Positions 51,404-59,652 of a stretch of DNA of 64,000 nt are shown one piece after another. The notes beneath the pieces were generated by a model. The model was not told where the DNA came from and searched no databases. It worked only from the letters and a program-made list of their open reading frames with translations. Position 1 is the stretch's first letter. Each line of letters opens with the position of its first letter. Source of the DNA: Phascolarctobacterium_A sp902463975 (GTDB lineage: Bacteria > Bacillota > Negativicutes > Acidaminococcales > Acidaminococcaceae); NCBI RefSeq assembly GCF_902463975.1, contig NZ_CABQHJ010000006.1, forward strand, positions 27,591 through 91,590. Direction: 5' to 3'. A program made the position numbers and the translations under genes.

Positions 51404-52603
51404 ATGCTGACCAAAAGCTTTATTGAATTTTTATATGATGCAGCGCATATACAGCGCTGGAATGAGCATATCCGCCCCAGCGGCTTTACAGAGCTTGATA
51501 AGCAGGCTCACAAGATGATGATTATGTATGTGCTGGCCCGCCATGAGGAGGATGACCATGGTGCGCAGCTCAACTGGCGTCTGCTGATTGAGGGCGGCAT
51601 TTTTGAGTTTTTGCAGCGTAACGTGCTGACTGATATCAAGCCGCAGATTTTCCATGAAATGATGCGTGTTTATGGCAAGGAGCTTAATGCCTGGGTTTAT
51701 CAGGAGCTGCGGCGGCGGATTCCTGATATTCAGGAAGATTTTATGGAAAAAATGCAGCTTTATTTTGAGGACCCGCAATACTGCGCTATGGAAAAAAAGA
51801 TTTTACGCGCTGCCCATTATCTGGCAACCAAATGGGAATTTGAGCTGATATATCACTTTAATGAGGGTATTTACGGCAGTGAGGATACCAAGGCTGTTAT
51901 AGAAAACGAGCTGGAGGATCATTACGACTTGGCGGCAGTAAAGAAGCTGGCGCTGAAGGGTAAGAGCAGCAAGTTTATCGATCTTGTCGGCCAACTTCGC
52001 TTCCAAAAGCGTTGGGCGCAGTCGCCGCGTGTTCCTGAAACCTCTGTTATGGGGCATGTACTGTTGGTAGCGATTATGGGTTATTTTTGCGCAGTTAAGC
52101 TGGGAGCCTGTGATGAGCGTATCGTGGGCGATTTCCTCTGCGGCCTTTTCCACGATTTGCCGGAGGTGCTGACACGCGATATTATTTCACCGGTCAAACG
52201 CAGTGTACCGGGCCTTGATGAGCTGATTAAGCGTATGGAAGAGCGTATGGTAGCTGAAAAGATCCTGCCGCTCTTGCCTTATACCTGGCATGAGGATATT
52301 CTGTATTATACGCAGGATGAATTTTCCAATCGTGTCAGAATTGACGGCAAGGTAGTACATACGAGTATTGAAGAGATTAGCAGCAAGTACAACAAGCCGG
52401 GCTTCCATGCAATTGACGGCAGCGTGCTCAAAGGCTGCGATAATCTTTCGGCCTTTGTAGAGGTGTGGCTGTCGCGTCGCTATGGCATAACCTCCAAGCA
52501 TATGGAGGAGGGCGAGCGGGCTATTCGCGAGCAGTACAAGAATAAAATTATTGGTGGAATTGATTTTGGCAGAGTATATGACGAGTTCCCTATAATAGAC
52601 TAA
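51404..52603 (+). CDS. HD-domain phosphohydrolase-like protein
   Basis: I chose the ATG at 51404, with GGGAG upstream, over an in-frame ATG at 51311. The 399-residue protein is cytoplasmic. Its central part has an HD-type metal site: H in SVMGHVLLVA, then LFHDLPEVLTRDIISP (HD about residue 250) and a later D in KGCDNLSAFVEV. This is the HD_3/YfbR-like pattern of nucleotidases. The N-terminal 180 residues are helical and not recognised; they may be a degenerate HD repeat. Substrate unknown. Confidence 0.75.
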   Translation: MLTKSFIEFLYDAAHIQRWNEHIRPSGFTELDKQAHKMMIMYVLARHEEDDHGAQLNWRLLIEGGIFEFLQRNVLTDIKPQIFHEMMRVYGKELNAWVYQELRRRIPDIQEDFMEKMQLYFEDPQYCAMEKKILRAAHYLATKWEFELIYHFNEGIYGSEDTKAVIENELEDHYDLAAVKKLALKGKSSKFIDLVGQLRFQKRWAQSPRVPETSVMGHVLLVAIMGYFCAVKLGACDERIVGDFLCGLFHDLPEVLTRDIISPVKRSVPGLDELIKRMEERMVAEKILPLLPYTWHEDILYYTQDEFSNRVRIDGKVVHTSIEEISSKYNKPGFHAIDGSVLKGCDNLSAFVEVWLSRRYGITSKHMEEGERAIREQYKNKIIGGIDFGRVYDEFPIID

Positions 52604-52606
52604 AGT

Positions 52607-52635
52607 AAAACGCCGGCGGCTTCGCTGGCGTTTTT
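52607..52635 (+). terminator. Terminator of the HD gene
   Basis: AAAACGCCGGCG pairs with CGCTGGCGTTTT around GCTT and ends in T's. Confidence 0.82.
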
Positions 52636-52702
52636 ACTGTAAACAAAATGGTTTTGTAAGTAAAAAAGCTCTTAAATATAAGAAAAGTTACAAAAAATTC
52701 TG

Positions 52703-52731
52703 TAGACACTGAATAATGTACACGTTATAAT
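52703..52731 (+). promoter_or_regulatory. Promoter of glutamate dehydrogenase
   Basis: TAGACA at 52703 and TATAAT at 52726 are 17 bases apart. Confidence 0.65.
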
Positions 52732-52782
52732 AAAAGTACGGATATGGGGTTATATCCTTTTGGAAAGCAAGGAGGCTTGATT

Positions 52783-54018
52783 ATGAATATTTTTGAAATG
52801 GCCCAAATTCCACTGAATAAAGCGATTGAGACAATGGAGCTTGATGCAGGCGCAGCAGCTATTATTGCGGTTCCAGAACGTACTTTGGAGGTTTCTATTC
52901 CTGTAAAAATGGATGACGGTACTACAAAAGTATTTACCGGCTATCGCAGCCAGCACAGCACAATCCTTGGCCCCGCAAAAGGCGGTGTACGCTATCATCA
53001 GAATGTAAGCATGGATGAGGTAAAGACGCTTGCCTTTTGGATGACCTGTAAATGTGCCGTAGCCGGTTTGCCCTATGGTGGCGGCAAGGGCGGTATTATC
53101 GTAGATCCGGCAAAGCTTTCAAAAGCTGAGCTTGAGCGTCTGACACGCGGTTATATAGATAAAATTGCACCGATTATCGGTGAAAAACGTGATATCCCGG
53201 CACCTGATATGAATACTAATGCTCAGATTATGGGATGGATGATGGATGAATACAGCAAGCTGAACGGTCAATATGAGCCTGGCTTTATTACAGGCAAGGC
53301 AATCAGCGTAGGCGGCTCCTTGGGACGTACTGCTGCTACCGGACGCGGCGTTGTTGTTGCAGCACTGGAAGCACTGAAGCTGAAAGGAATTCAGCCGCAT
53401 GAGGCAACCGCTGCTGTGCAGGGCTTCGGCAATGTAGGCAGCTGGACTGCCAAGCTGTTCTGTGATGCAGGCGTTAAGGTTATTGCCTTGAGTGATGTTT
53501 ACGGCGCTATCTTCAAAGCGGATGGCTTTGATTGCTATGATGTAGATGCATATGTCAAGAAAACAGGCAGCGTAATAGGCTATCCGGGCAGTAAAGCAAT
53601 TAGCAATGCTGAGCTGTTGGCGATGGAGGTTACAGTGCTGGCGCCTTGCGCTATTGAGCTGCAGCTGACTATGGAGAATGCGGCGGCTGTACAGGCAAGC
53701 ATTATCTGCGAGGGTGCAAACGGACCGACTACGCCGGAGGCTGACGATATTCTGGAGGCCAAAGGTGTTATGGTTATTCCTGATATTTTGGCCAACGGCG
53801 GCGGTGTAACCGTAAGCTATTTTGAATGGGTACAGAATCTGTACCGTTACTTCTGGCCGGAAGAAGAGGTTATTGAAAAGCAGAACGCATTGATGCGCAA
53901 GGCCTTTAAGGCTGTTTATGAAAAAGCTAAGCAGTATAATGTAACGCTGCGTGTTGCCGCTTACATTGTTGCGTTGGGCAGCCTGGAGGAAGCAATGAAA
54001 ATCAGAGGCATGGTATAA
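52783..54018 (+). CDS. gdhA: Glutamate dehydrogenase
   Basis: AAGGAGG lies before the ATG at 52783; a longer frame from 52744 lacks a site. The 411-residue protein has the substrate site GPAKGGVRYHQNVSMDEVKTLAFWMTCKCAVAGLPYGGGKGGI with catalytic lysines, PAPDMNTNAQIMGWMMDEY, the Rossmann VQGFGNVGSWTAKLF and CEGANGPTTPEAD. It oxidises glutamate to 2-oxoglutarate, a key step in glutamate fermentation, or runs in reverse for ammonia uptake. Cofactor preference is not settled from sequence. Confidence 0.95.
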   Translation: MNIFEMAQIPLNKAIETMELDAGAAAIIAVPERTLEVSIPVKMDDGTTKVFTGYRSQHSTILGPAKGGVRYHQNVSMDEVKTLAFWMTCKCAVAGLPYGGGKGGIIVDPAKLSKAELERLTRGYIDKIAPIIGEKRDIPAPDMNTNAQIMGWMMDEYSKLNGQYEPGFITGKAISVGGSLGRTAATGRGVVVAALEALKLKGIQPHEATAAVQGFGNVGSWTAKLFCDAGVKVIALSDVYGAIFKADGFDCYDVDAYVKKTGSVIGYPGSKAISNAELLAMEVTVLAPCAIELQLTMENAAAVQASIICEGANGPTTPEADDILEAKGVMVIPDILANGGGVTVSYFEWVQNLYRYFWPEEEVIEKQNALMRKAFKAVYEKAKQYNVTLRVAAYIVALGSLEEAMKIRGMV

Positions 54019-54052
54019 CTGCTGAATTTCGTTTAATAATATAAAATGAGAT

Positions 54053-54091
54053 AAACTCCTGCCCGGGTATTGTGCCTTGGCAGGAGTTTTA
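54053..54091 (+). terminator. Terminator of gdhA
   Basis: AAACTCCTGCC pairs with GGCAGGAGTTT and ends in TTTTAG. Confidence 0.82.
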
Positions 54092-54131
54092 GCATTGTGG
54101 CTGTATTGTCGGCTAACTGTAAAGTTAGCAT

Positions 54132-54163
54132 AAAAAACTGCACCACCGAAAAGTGATGCAGTT
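54132..54163 (-). terminator. Terminator of the TPM/LemA operon
   Basis: On the minus strand AACTGCATCAC pairs with GTGGTGCAGTT and runs into TTTTTT. Confidence 0.8.
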
Positions 54164-54183
54164 GATTTGGTTTTATATTGCTT

Positions 54184-54939
54184 TTACCAGCTGCGGGACG
54201 AACCGCCGCCACCACCGCTGCCGCCGCCGAAGCCTCGGCCGCCTCCGCCGCCGCGCCCACCGCCGCGGAAAATCAGCAGCAGCAGGATGCGCGTAAAAAA
54301 GCCGCCAAGTAAAAGATTATCAACAATAAGAAAACCGATTACTCCCAAAGCAAACAGCAAATCATCCAGGCCGGAGCCTGTATTTTTTTGCGGTTGGGAA
54401 GCGGGAGCCTGATATTTCACCCCGCTCAGCTCCGTATTATAGCCTTGGGCAATTTTGGCTGCGGCAGCCTTATAGCCCTGCAAAATACCCTTGCTGTAAT
54501 TACCGTCCTTGAAGTAAGGAATCATATACTGGTCCTGAATGCGGCCAGTGAGACCGTCAGGCAGCGAGCCCTCCAGGCCGTATCCTACTTCAATGCGTGA
54601 GCGTCTGTCCTTGACAGCGACGACGATGAGAGCACCATTGTTCTGCTCCTTGTTGCCAATGCCCCATTGACGCAGAACCTCCAGAGCGTAATCCTCAATA
54701 GGCTCGCCGTCGAGCGTGTTGATTGTCAGTACTGCCAGCTGCGCTGTTGTTTTGTTGTCCAGCTCGGCGCCTATGCTGAGTATTTGCTGCTTGTCCTCTT
54801 CAGAGATTACACCGGCGTAATCCTGTACGTAAATGCCGCTGCCCGCCGCCGGACGCGGCGGAATGGCGGGCGCGGCGCTGGCGTAAGCAGCAAAGAAGGT
54901 CTGCAGCAGAAGCAACAGGCAGATTATAAAACGTTTCAT
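54184..54939 (-). CDS. TPM domain protein, YgcG family
   Basis: GGAGG spacing favours the ATG at 54939 over 54945. The 251-residue protein has a signal peptide (AYA-SA), a TPM phosphatase-like domain (VQDYAGVISEEDKQQIL; TINTLDGEPIEDYALEVLRQWGIGNKEQNNGALIVVAVKDRRSRIEVGYGLEG), one membrane helix about 200-215, and a Gly-rich tail (GGGRGGGGGRGFGGG). The tail is on the cytoplasmic side. Together with LemA upstream this is a common pair of unknown envelope function. Confidence 0.88.
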   Translation of the reverse strand: MKRFIICLLLLLQTFFAAYASAAPAIPPRPAAGSGIYVQDYAGVISEEDKQQILSIGAELDNKTTAQLAVLTINTLDGEPIEDYALEVLRQWGIGNKEQNNGALIVVAVKDRRSRIEVGYGLEGSLPDGLTGRIQDQYMIPYFKDGNYSKGILQGYKAAAAKIAQGYNTELSGVKYQAPASQPQKNTGSGLDDLLFALGVIGFLIVDNLLLGGFFTRILLLLIFRGGGRGGGGGRGFGGGSGGGGGSSRSW

Positions 54940-54980
54940 TATCATTCCTCCGTCAGCAGCTTGCAGCTAGCGGGATTAAA

Positions 54981-55532
54981 TTAAAATTTAACCTGCGGAA
55001 CCTTTTGCGCTGCTGCATCTGCCTTGAAGTAGTCTTTGGCAGTAAAGCCGCAGGCACCTGCGTATAAAGAGGTAGGCAGAGATTTAATTTTTGCGTTGTA
55101 GACTTGTACGGCATCGTTGTAATCCTTGCGTGCTACAGCGATACGGTTTTCTGTACCTGCCAGCTCATCCTGCAGCTGTTGGAAGTTGGTGTTGGCTTTC
55201 AGGTCAGGATAGTTTTCCGCAACAACTAAGAGACGGCTTAAGGCGCTGTTCATTTCGTTGTTGGCTGCAGTTGTTTCTGCTACGGTTTTGGCACCGCCCA
55301 GCTTAGCGCGGGCATCGGATACAGCCTTGAAAACCTCTGTTTCGTGGGCAGCATAGCCTTTAACAGTGTTTACCAGGTTGGGGATTAAATCGTTGCGGCG
55401 CTGTAGCTGGTTTTCTACCTGCGACCATTTGCCGGTAACATTTTCATTCATGCTTACAAGACCATTATAGCTGCTGAAAAACATAGCTGCCATAATGACA
55501 ATAGCGGCGAGAACGCCTAAAATACCTTTCAT
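54981..55532 (-). CDS. lemA: LemA family protein
   Basis: The 183-residue protein has an N-terminal membrane helix, then the LemA coiled-coil core: WSQVENQLQRRNDLIPNLVNTVKGYAAHE, VAENYPDLKANTNFQQLQDELAGTENRIAVARKDYNDAVQVYN. It probably projects from the membrane. It is the first gene of the lemA-TPM operon. Confidence 0.93.
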   Translation of the reverse strand: MKGILGVLAAIVIMAAMFFSSYNGLVSMNENVTGKWSQVENQLQRRNDLIPNLVNTVKGYAAHETEVFKAVSDARAKLGGAKTVAETTAANNEMNSALSRLLVVAENYPDLKANTNFQQLQDELAGTENRIAVARKDYNDAVQVYNAKIKSLPTSLYAGACGFTAKDYFKADAAAQKVPQVKF

Positions 55533-56055
55533 TTGTATATCTCCTTTCGAAACAAACGGACTTTAGGCAGGCTTGTGATACCTGCTTTATTTTATTGTAA
55601 AAGAAAGTTTTGCTGCTGTCAATTTATGAAAAGTCAAAAAGGCAAATAAATTGCAAAACTATTGTGAAATTAAAAGTATTTATTTTGGCAGAGGCAGGAA
55701 AATAGAAAAATTATTTATAAAAGAAAGATGTTTTTTGTTTTCAAAGAATGAGAATAAGAGTGAGAAAAGTTTCAATGTAAATTAATTGCGTTAAAATATT
55801 AATTATTATTATTGCATAATGTCTTAAAGAGGTGTATTATATAACTAGGTTAATTGGAATAAGCATTCGTTAAAAGAACAATTGAAACGCAGATGAGGCG
55901 TTTGTTCCGAGAGAGGAGGAAGCACGGTAGGAAGGTGTTCTATGAGAATGTATTGTAAAATCATATAGTGTGCAGGTTATATAGTAGGTCGTTTTGCAAA
56001 CATCAGGAGGTAGCTGGCATCACTATATCAGCAAATAGTTAGGGGATGAGCTAAT
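55533..56055. other. Intergenic region with promoter of the XRE gene
   Basis: AT-rich and without a gene. TTGCAT (55812) and TATTAT (55835) are 17 bases apart and would give a leader of about 210 bases. The leader holds a hairpin (55876-55907, AAACGC/GCGTTT) and an 8-codon frame at 55942 with a GGAAGG site. Near 55625, AGTCAAA and AGGCAAA repeat upstream of lemA. Confidence 0.45.
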
Positions 56056-56370
56056 ATGGCAAAGCAAGTAGATTATAAGGCCGTTGGTTTGCGCATTAAG
56101 ACCTTGCGCTTAAAGAACAATATTTATCAGACTGAATTAGCCAAAAATATAGGTGTATCACAAACACATATGAGTAATATTGAAAGTGGACGTGCTGGCC
56201 TGACTTTGGAAAATCTGGTTAAAATGACGAATATTTTCGATTGTGGTATTGATGAAATAGTATTTGGCGAAGAAAAAGCAAAGAAAGAGACTGCAGCGAC
56301 TTCTCTGGAGAATTTTACCATGCAGGATATCGTGCAGGCTTTGCAGATGCTGAAGACTATTAAGGGTTAA
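56056..56370 (+). CDS. XRE-family helix-turn-helix regulator
   Basis: The 104-residue protein is one Cro/CI-type HTH domain (GLRIKTLRLKNNIYQTELAKNIGVSQTHMSNIESGRAGLTLENLVKMTNIFDCGIDEIVFG), followed by a short helical tail. Such single-domain regulators often control phage, sporulation-like or stress genes; the target is not visible. The ribosome site GGGGATGAG is weak. A terminator follows. Confidence 0.88.
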   Translation: MAKQVDYKAVGLRIKTLRLKNNIYQTELAKNIGVSQTHMSNIESGRAGLTLENLVKMTNIFDCGIDEIVFGEEKAKKETAATSLENFTMQDIVQALQMLKTIKG

Positions 56371-56384
56371 TCAATTTAATGTTA

Positions 56385-56425
56385 AAGATTGCCGTGACTG
56401 AGTATGGTTGCGGTAGTCTTTTTTT
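56385..56425 (+). terminator. Terminator of the XRE gene
   Basis: AAGATTGCCG pairs with CGGTAGTCTT (two G-U or mismatched pairs) and ends in TTTTTTT. Confidence 0.7.
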
Positions 56426-56456
56426 ATATGCTTTTTTCTGCCATAGATTTTTCACT

Positions 56457-56484
56457 TGCCTAAAGTCGAAAAGTCAAATATAAT
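56457..56484 (+). promoter_or_regulatory. Promoter and possible CtsR operator
   Basis: TTGCCT (56457) and TATAAT (56479) are 16 bases apart. Between them AAGTCGAA and AAGTCAAA form a direct repeat like the CtsR half-site (A/G)GTCAAA, but spaced 8 bases rather than the usual 10. It fits autoregulation of ctsR. Confidence 0.5.
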
Positions 56485-56515
56485 ATATTCAAATATATAA
56501 TCAAGGTGAGTAACT

Positions 56516-56929
56516 ATGAAAAATTTAGCGGATGCAATTGAAAGCTTTATTATAGGTGAATTGCTGCGTGAGCACGAGAATACTGTGCTTGTGCAGCGCA
56601 ATGAGCTGGCCGAGCGTCTTTCCTGCGCTCCTTCGCAGATAAGCTATGTGCTCAGTACAAGGTTTACGCCGGAGCGTGGCTTTATGGTGGAATCGCGACG
56701 CGGCAGCGGCGGTTTTGTGCGAATAATACGCATGCAGCCTGCTGTAGAGACACCCAAGCCGCCTACGGCGATGCAGCTGGTGCAGCACTTGCAGCAGCAA
56801 AAGATGATTACGGCAAGAGAGGGCGCATTGCTGCAGTATATGCTGCAGATTATTGACGCCGATGAAGATAAGAAGAAGGAAATCTTGCAGCAGGCTGTAA
56901 GCTTGCTGCATAGTACCGGACGGAGGTGA
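56516..56929 (+). CDS. ctsR: Heat-shock repressor CtsR
   Basis: The 137-residue protein has the CtsR winged helix: LADAIESFIIGELLREHENTVLVQRNELAERLSCAPSQISYVLSTRFTPERGFMVESRRGSGGFVRI, with the Gly-rich wing RRGSGG. It represses clp genes and is inactivated by heat or arginine phosphorylation. It is slightly shorter than Bacillus CtsR (about 154). AAGGTGAG precedes the start; clpC follows 4 bases later. Confidence 0.93.
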   Translation: MKNLADAIESFIIGELLREHENTVLVQRNELAERLSCAPSQISYVLSTRFTPERGFMVESRRGSGGFVRIIRMQPAVETPKPPTAMQLVQHLQQQKMITAREGALLQYMLQIIDADEDKKKEILQQAVSLLHSTGRR

Positions 56930-56933
56930 AGCG

Positions 56934-59648
56934 ATGCTTTGTGAAATTTGTCATAAAAAGAAGGCCATCATGCACATGGTGTGCCTGGTAGGCGATAAAC
57001 AGATTGATAAATGGCTTTGCGGTGAATGCGCTAAGGATTATATGCCGATGGGCATGGGTGGCATGCCACTGACACCGGAGGGCGCTAAACGCTTTATAGA
57101 TGAGCTGCTGAAGAGCGGCGGAAATATCGGACCGCAGCCCAAGAAAAAGGTTACCCGTGAGGGCTTCAGCGAGGCAGCGGCCAAGGTTCTGGAGCTGGCT
57201 ACCACCAAGGCTTTAGATTGTGGCAGCGAGCATATTGGTACGGAGCATATTTTGTGGGGACTTTTGACAATTACTGATTGTACCGGCAAAAAGCTGCTGA
57301 AAAGATTATATAATAATCTCGAAGAGATACAGACGGAGCTGGAAGGCTGGCTGGATAAGGGCGGCAAGCAGTCCAAGCTGCCGCAGTACAGCCAACGCGC
57401 GCAGCGTGTAATGGAGCGTGCTGCAGAGAATGCGCAGGAGCTGGAGCAGGAATACGTAGGCAGCGAGCAGCTGCTTGTAGGCTTGCTGGCAGCTGGCGAC
57501 GGCATTGCCTATCAGGTGCTGCAGAAGTTTGATATTACGCTGGAGTATGTCAAGGAGCTGGTGCAGACGCTTGATGATCAGCGCAAAGCTGTACCGGGCA
57601 GAAATCAGCAGCGTCGTCCGGTAGAAGAAAAGCAGGTTGATGTTTTAGAGGTTCTTGCAGAATATGGACGTAATTTGAATCTGGAAGCAAGCCGTGGCAA
57701 GATTGACCCTGTGATTGGCCGCGATAAGGAGGTAGAACGTCTTATCCAGATTTTGTGCCGTCGCACCAAGAATAACCCGGTAATTATCGGCGAGGCTGGT
57801 GTAGGTAAAACCGCTATCGCAGAAGGCTTGGCGCAGAAGATTATCAAGGGCGACGTGCCGGATTTTCTGCAGCGGAAAATTGTTTTTTCACTGGAGCTGG
57901 GCATGCTGGTGGCTGGCGCCAAATACCGCGGTGAATTTGAAGACCGCATGAAGGAAATTTTACAGATGGTACGCGACGATAAGCGGATAATCCTCTTTAT
58001 CGACGAGCTGCATACGATTATCGGTGCTGGCAGTGCCGAGGGCAGTATTGATGCGGCCAACATCATTAAGCCGGCGCTGGCGCGCGGTGAGCTGCAGGTT
58101 ATTGGCGCAACGACGGTTGATGAATACCGTAAGCATATTGAAAAGGATGCGGCGCTGGAACGACGCTTCCAGCCGGTGCTTGTTGATGTACCGAGCGCAG
58201 AAATCAGCGAAGCGATGCTGCAGGGCTTGCGCAAGCGCTATGAGGAATTCCATAAGCTGCAGATTCAGCCGGAGGCCATTAAGGCGGCAGTGGAGCTTAG
58301 CGACCGCTATATTACAGACAGAAACCTGCCGGATAAGGCTATTGATCTGATGGATGAGGCCTGCGCCCGTCTGCGTATTAAGCTATATAAAAAATCTGCG
58401 CCAGCACGTGAGCTGCAGGAGCAGCTGGAATATCTGCAGCTGGAAAAGGAAGAGGCTGTTGAGCAGCAGGATTATGAAAAGGCAGCTAAGCTGCGCGACG
58501 ACGAGGCGGAGCTGCAAACGCAGCTGGCTGAAGCCTTGGCGGAGGTTGCTATGACGCAGCCGGTAACTGCGGAGGATGTAGCTGAGGTTGTTGCCTCCTG
58601 GACGGGGATTCCGCTGACACGCTTGACAGAAACCGAAAGCAGTCGTCTGCTGCAGCTGGAGCAGCGCCTGCATAAGCGTGTTATAGGTCAGGAGGAGGCT
58701 GTAAGCGCTGTAAGCAGGGCTGTGCGCCGTGCACGCGCAGGCTTCAAGGATAAAAACAGACCGGTTGGCTCCTTCCTGTTCCTCGGTCCTACTGGTGTAG
58801 GCAAAACTGAGCTGGCGAAGGCATTGGCACAGGAGCTGTTTGGCGATGAACGTGCTATGTCGCGCTTCGATATGTCGGAATACATGGAAAAGCACACCAC
58901 AGCACGCCTGATTGGCGCACCTCCAGGCTATGTAGGCTATGACGAGGGCGGCCAGCTGACGGATGCGGTACGCCGTAAGCCTTACTGTGTAGTGCTTTTG
59001 GATGAAATCGAAAAGGCACATCCGGATGTGTTTAATCTGCTGCTGCAGATTATGGAGGATGGCCGTCTGACCGACGGTCAGGGACGCACGGTAGACTTCC
59101 GTAATGCCGTGCTGATTATGACAAGCAACGCCGGCGCACAGCAGCTGGCCAACACCAGACCGCTGGGCTTTGCCGGCAACGAGGCAGGCGAGCGCAAGAA
59201 CCGCAAGGAGCAGGTGCTTGCTGAAATCAAGAACGTGTTCCGTCCGGAATTTTTGAACCGTGTGGACGAAATCCTTGTCTTTAATTCCTTGGGCAGACAG
59301 GAGCTGGAGCTGATTGCCGACAATATGCTGCGTGAGCTGAACCAGCGTCTGGCAGGCAATGGTCTCATTATTGAGCTTGCTGCTTCGGCACGCGAGCTGC
59401 TGCTGAAGGAAGGCAGCGACAGCAAGTATGGTGCGCGTCCGCTGCGCCGTGCTTTGCGCAAGCTGGTGGAGGACCCGCTGAGTGATTTGTTCCTGGCAGG
59501 AAGATTCCACAGCGGCGATAAGATTATTGCTGAGGCTGCTACAGATAAAAAACTGGACTTTCACACTGCGATTGAAGAAGCACAGCTTTTGCTGGAGCTG
59601 CCGGTGACGGAGGAAGCAACTGTTTCTGTCAGCAGCGGAAAGGAGTAG
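56934..59648 (+). CDS. clpC: ClpC ATPase with fused McsA-like zinc finger
   Basis: The 904-residue protein is ClpC from about residue 75 on: double Clp-N repeat (EHIGTEHILWGLL; EYVGSEQLLVGLL), first AAA+ site GEAGVGKT, a middle coiled coil with a UVR-like QQDYEKAAKLRDDEAEL, second site GPTGVGKT and the C-terminal D2 small domain. The first 45 residues are extra: CEIC (C3, C6) and CGEC (C29, C32) form a zinc finger like that at the start of McsA. Bacillus has ctsR-mcsA-mcsB-clpC; here mcsA and mcsB are absent as genes and the McsA-like finger is part of ClpC. The start at 56934 follows CGGAGG. Confidence 0.93.
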   Translation: MLCEICHKKKAIMHMVCLVGDKQIDKWLCGECAKDYMPMGMGGMPLTPEGAKRFIDELLKSGGNIGPQPKKKVTREGFSEAAAKVLELATTKALDCGSEHIGTEHILWGLLTITDCTGKKLLKRLYNNLEEIQTELEGWLDKGGKQSKLPQYSQRAQRVMERAAENAQELEQEYVGSEQLLVGLLAAGDGIAYQVLQKFDITLEYVKELVQTLDDQRKAVPGRNQQRRPVEEKQVDVLEVLAEYGRNLNLEASRGKIDPVIGRDKEVERLIQILCRRTKNNPVIIGEAGVGKTAIAEGLAQKIIKGDVPDFLQRKIVFSLELGMLVAGAKYRGEFEDRMKEILQMVRDDKRIILFIDELHTIIGAGSAEGSIDAANIIKPALARGELQVIGATTVDEYRKHIEKDAALERRFQPVLVDVPSAEISEAMLQGLRKRYEEFHKLQIQPEAIKAAVELSDRYITDRNLPDKAIDLMDEACARLRIKLYKKSAPARELQEQLEYLQLEKEEAVEQQDYEKAAKLRDDEAELQTQLAEALAEVAMTQPVTAEDVAEVVASWTGIPLTRLTETESSRLLQLEQRLHKRVIGQEEAVSAVSRAVRRARAGFKDKNRPVGSFLFLGPTGVGKTELAKALAQELFGDERAMSRFDMSEYMEKHTTARLIGAPPGYVGYDEGGQLTDAVRRKPYCVVLLDEIEKAHPDVFNLLLQIMEDGRLTDGQGRTVDFRNAVLIMTSNAGAQQLANTRPLGFAGNEAGERKNRKEQVLAEIKNVFRPEFLNRVDEILVFNSLGRQELELIADNMLRELNQRLAGNGLIIELAASARELLLKEGSDSKYGARPLRRALRKLVEDPLSDLFLAGRFHSGDKIIAEAATDKKLDFHTAIEEAQLLLELPVTEEATVSVSSGKE

Positions 59649-59652
59649 CCAG

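Noticed and set aside
55625..55641. AGTCAAA-x-AGGCAAA as a CtsR operator for lemA
   Set aside because: Spacing is 8 instead of 10 and one half-site deviates; too weak to list as a site, though the similar spacing before ctsR is noted.
55942..55968. 8-codon leader peptide before the XRE gene
   Set aside because: The site GGAAGG is moderate and no attenuator structure or run of one codon is seen.
58383..59564. 393-codon open frame on the minus strand inside clpC
   Set aside because: It is antisense to a highly conserved ATPase domain and its product is Cys/Gln/Leu-rich without any motif; a composition effect.
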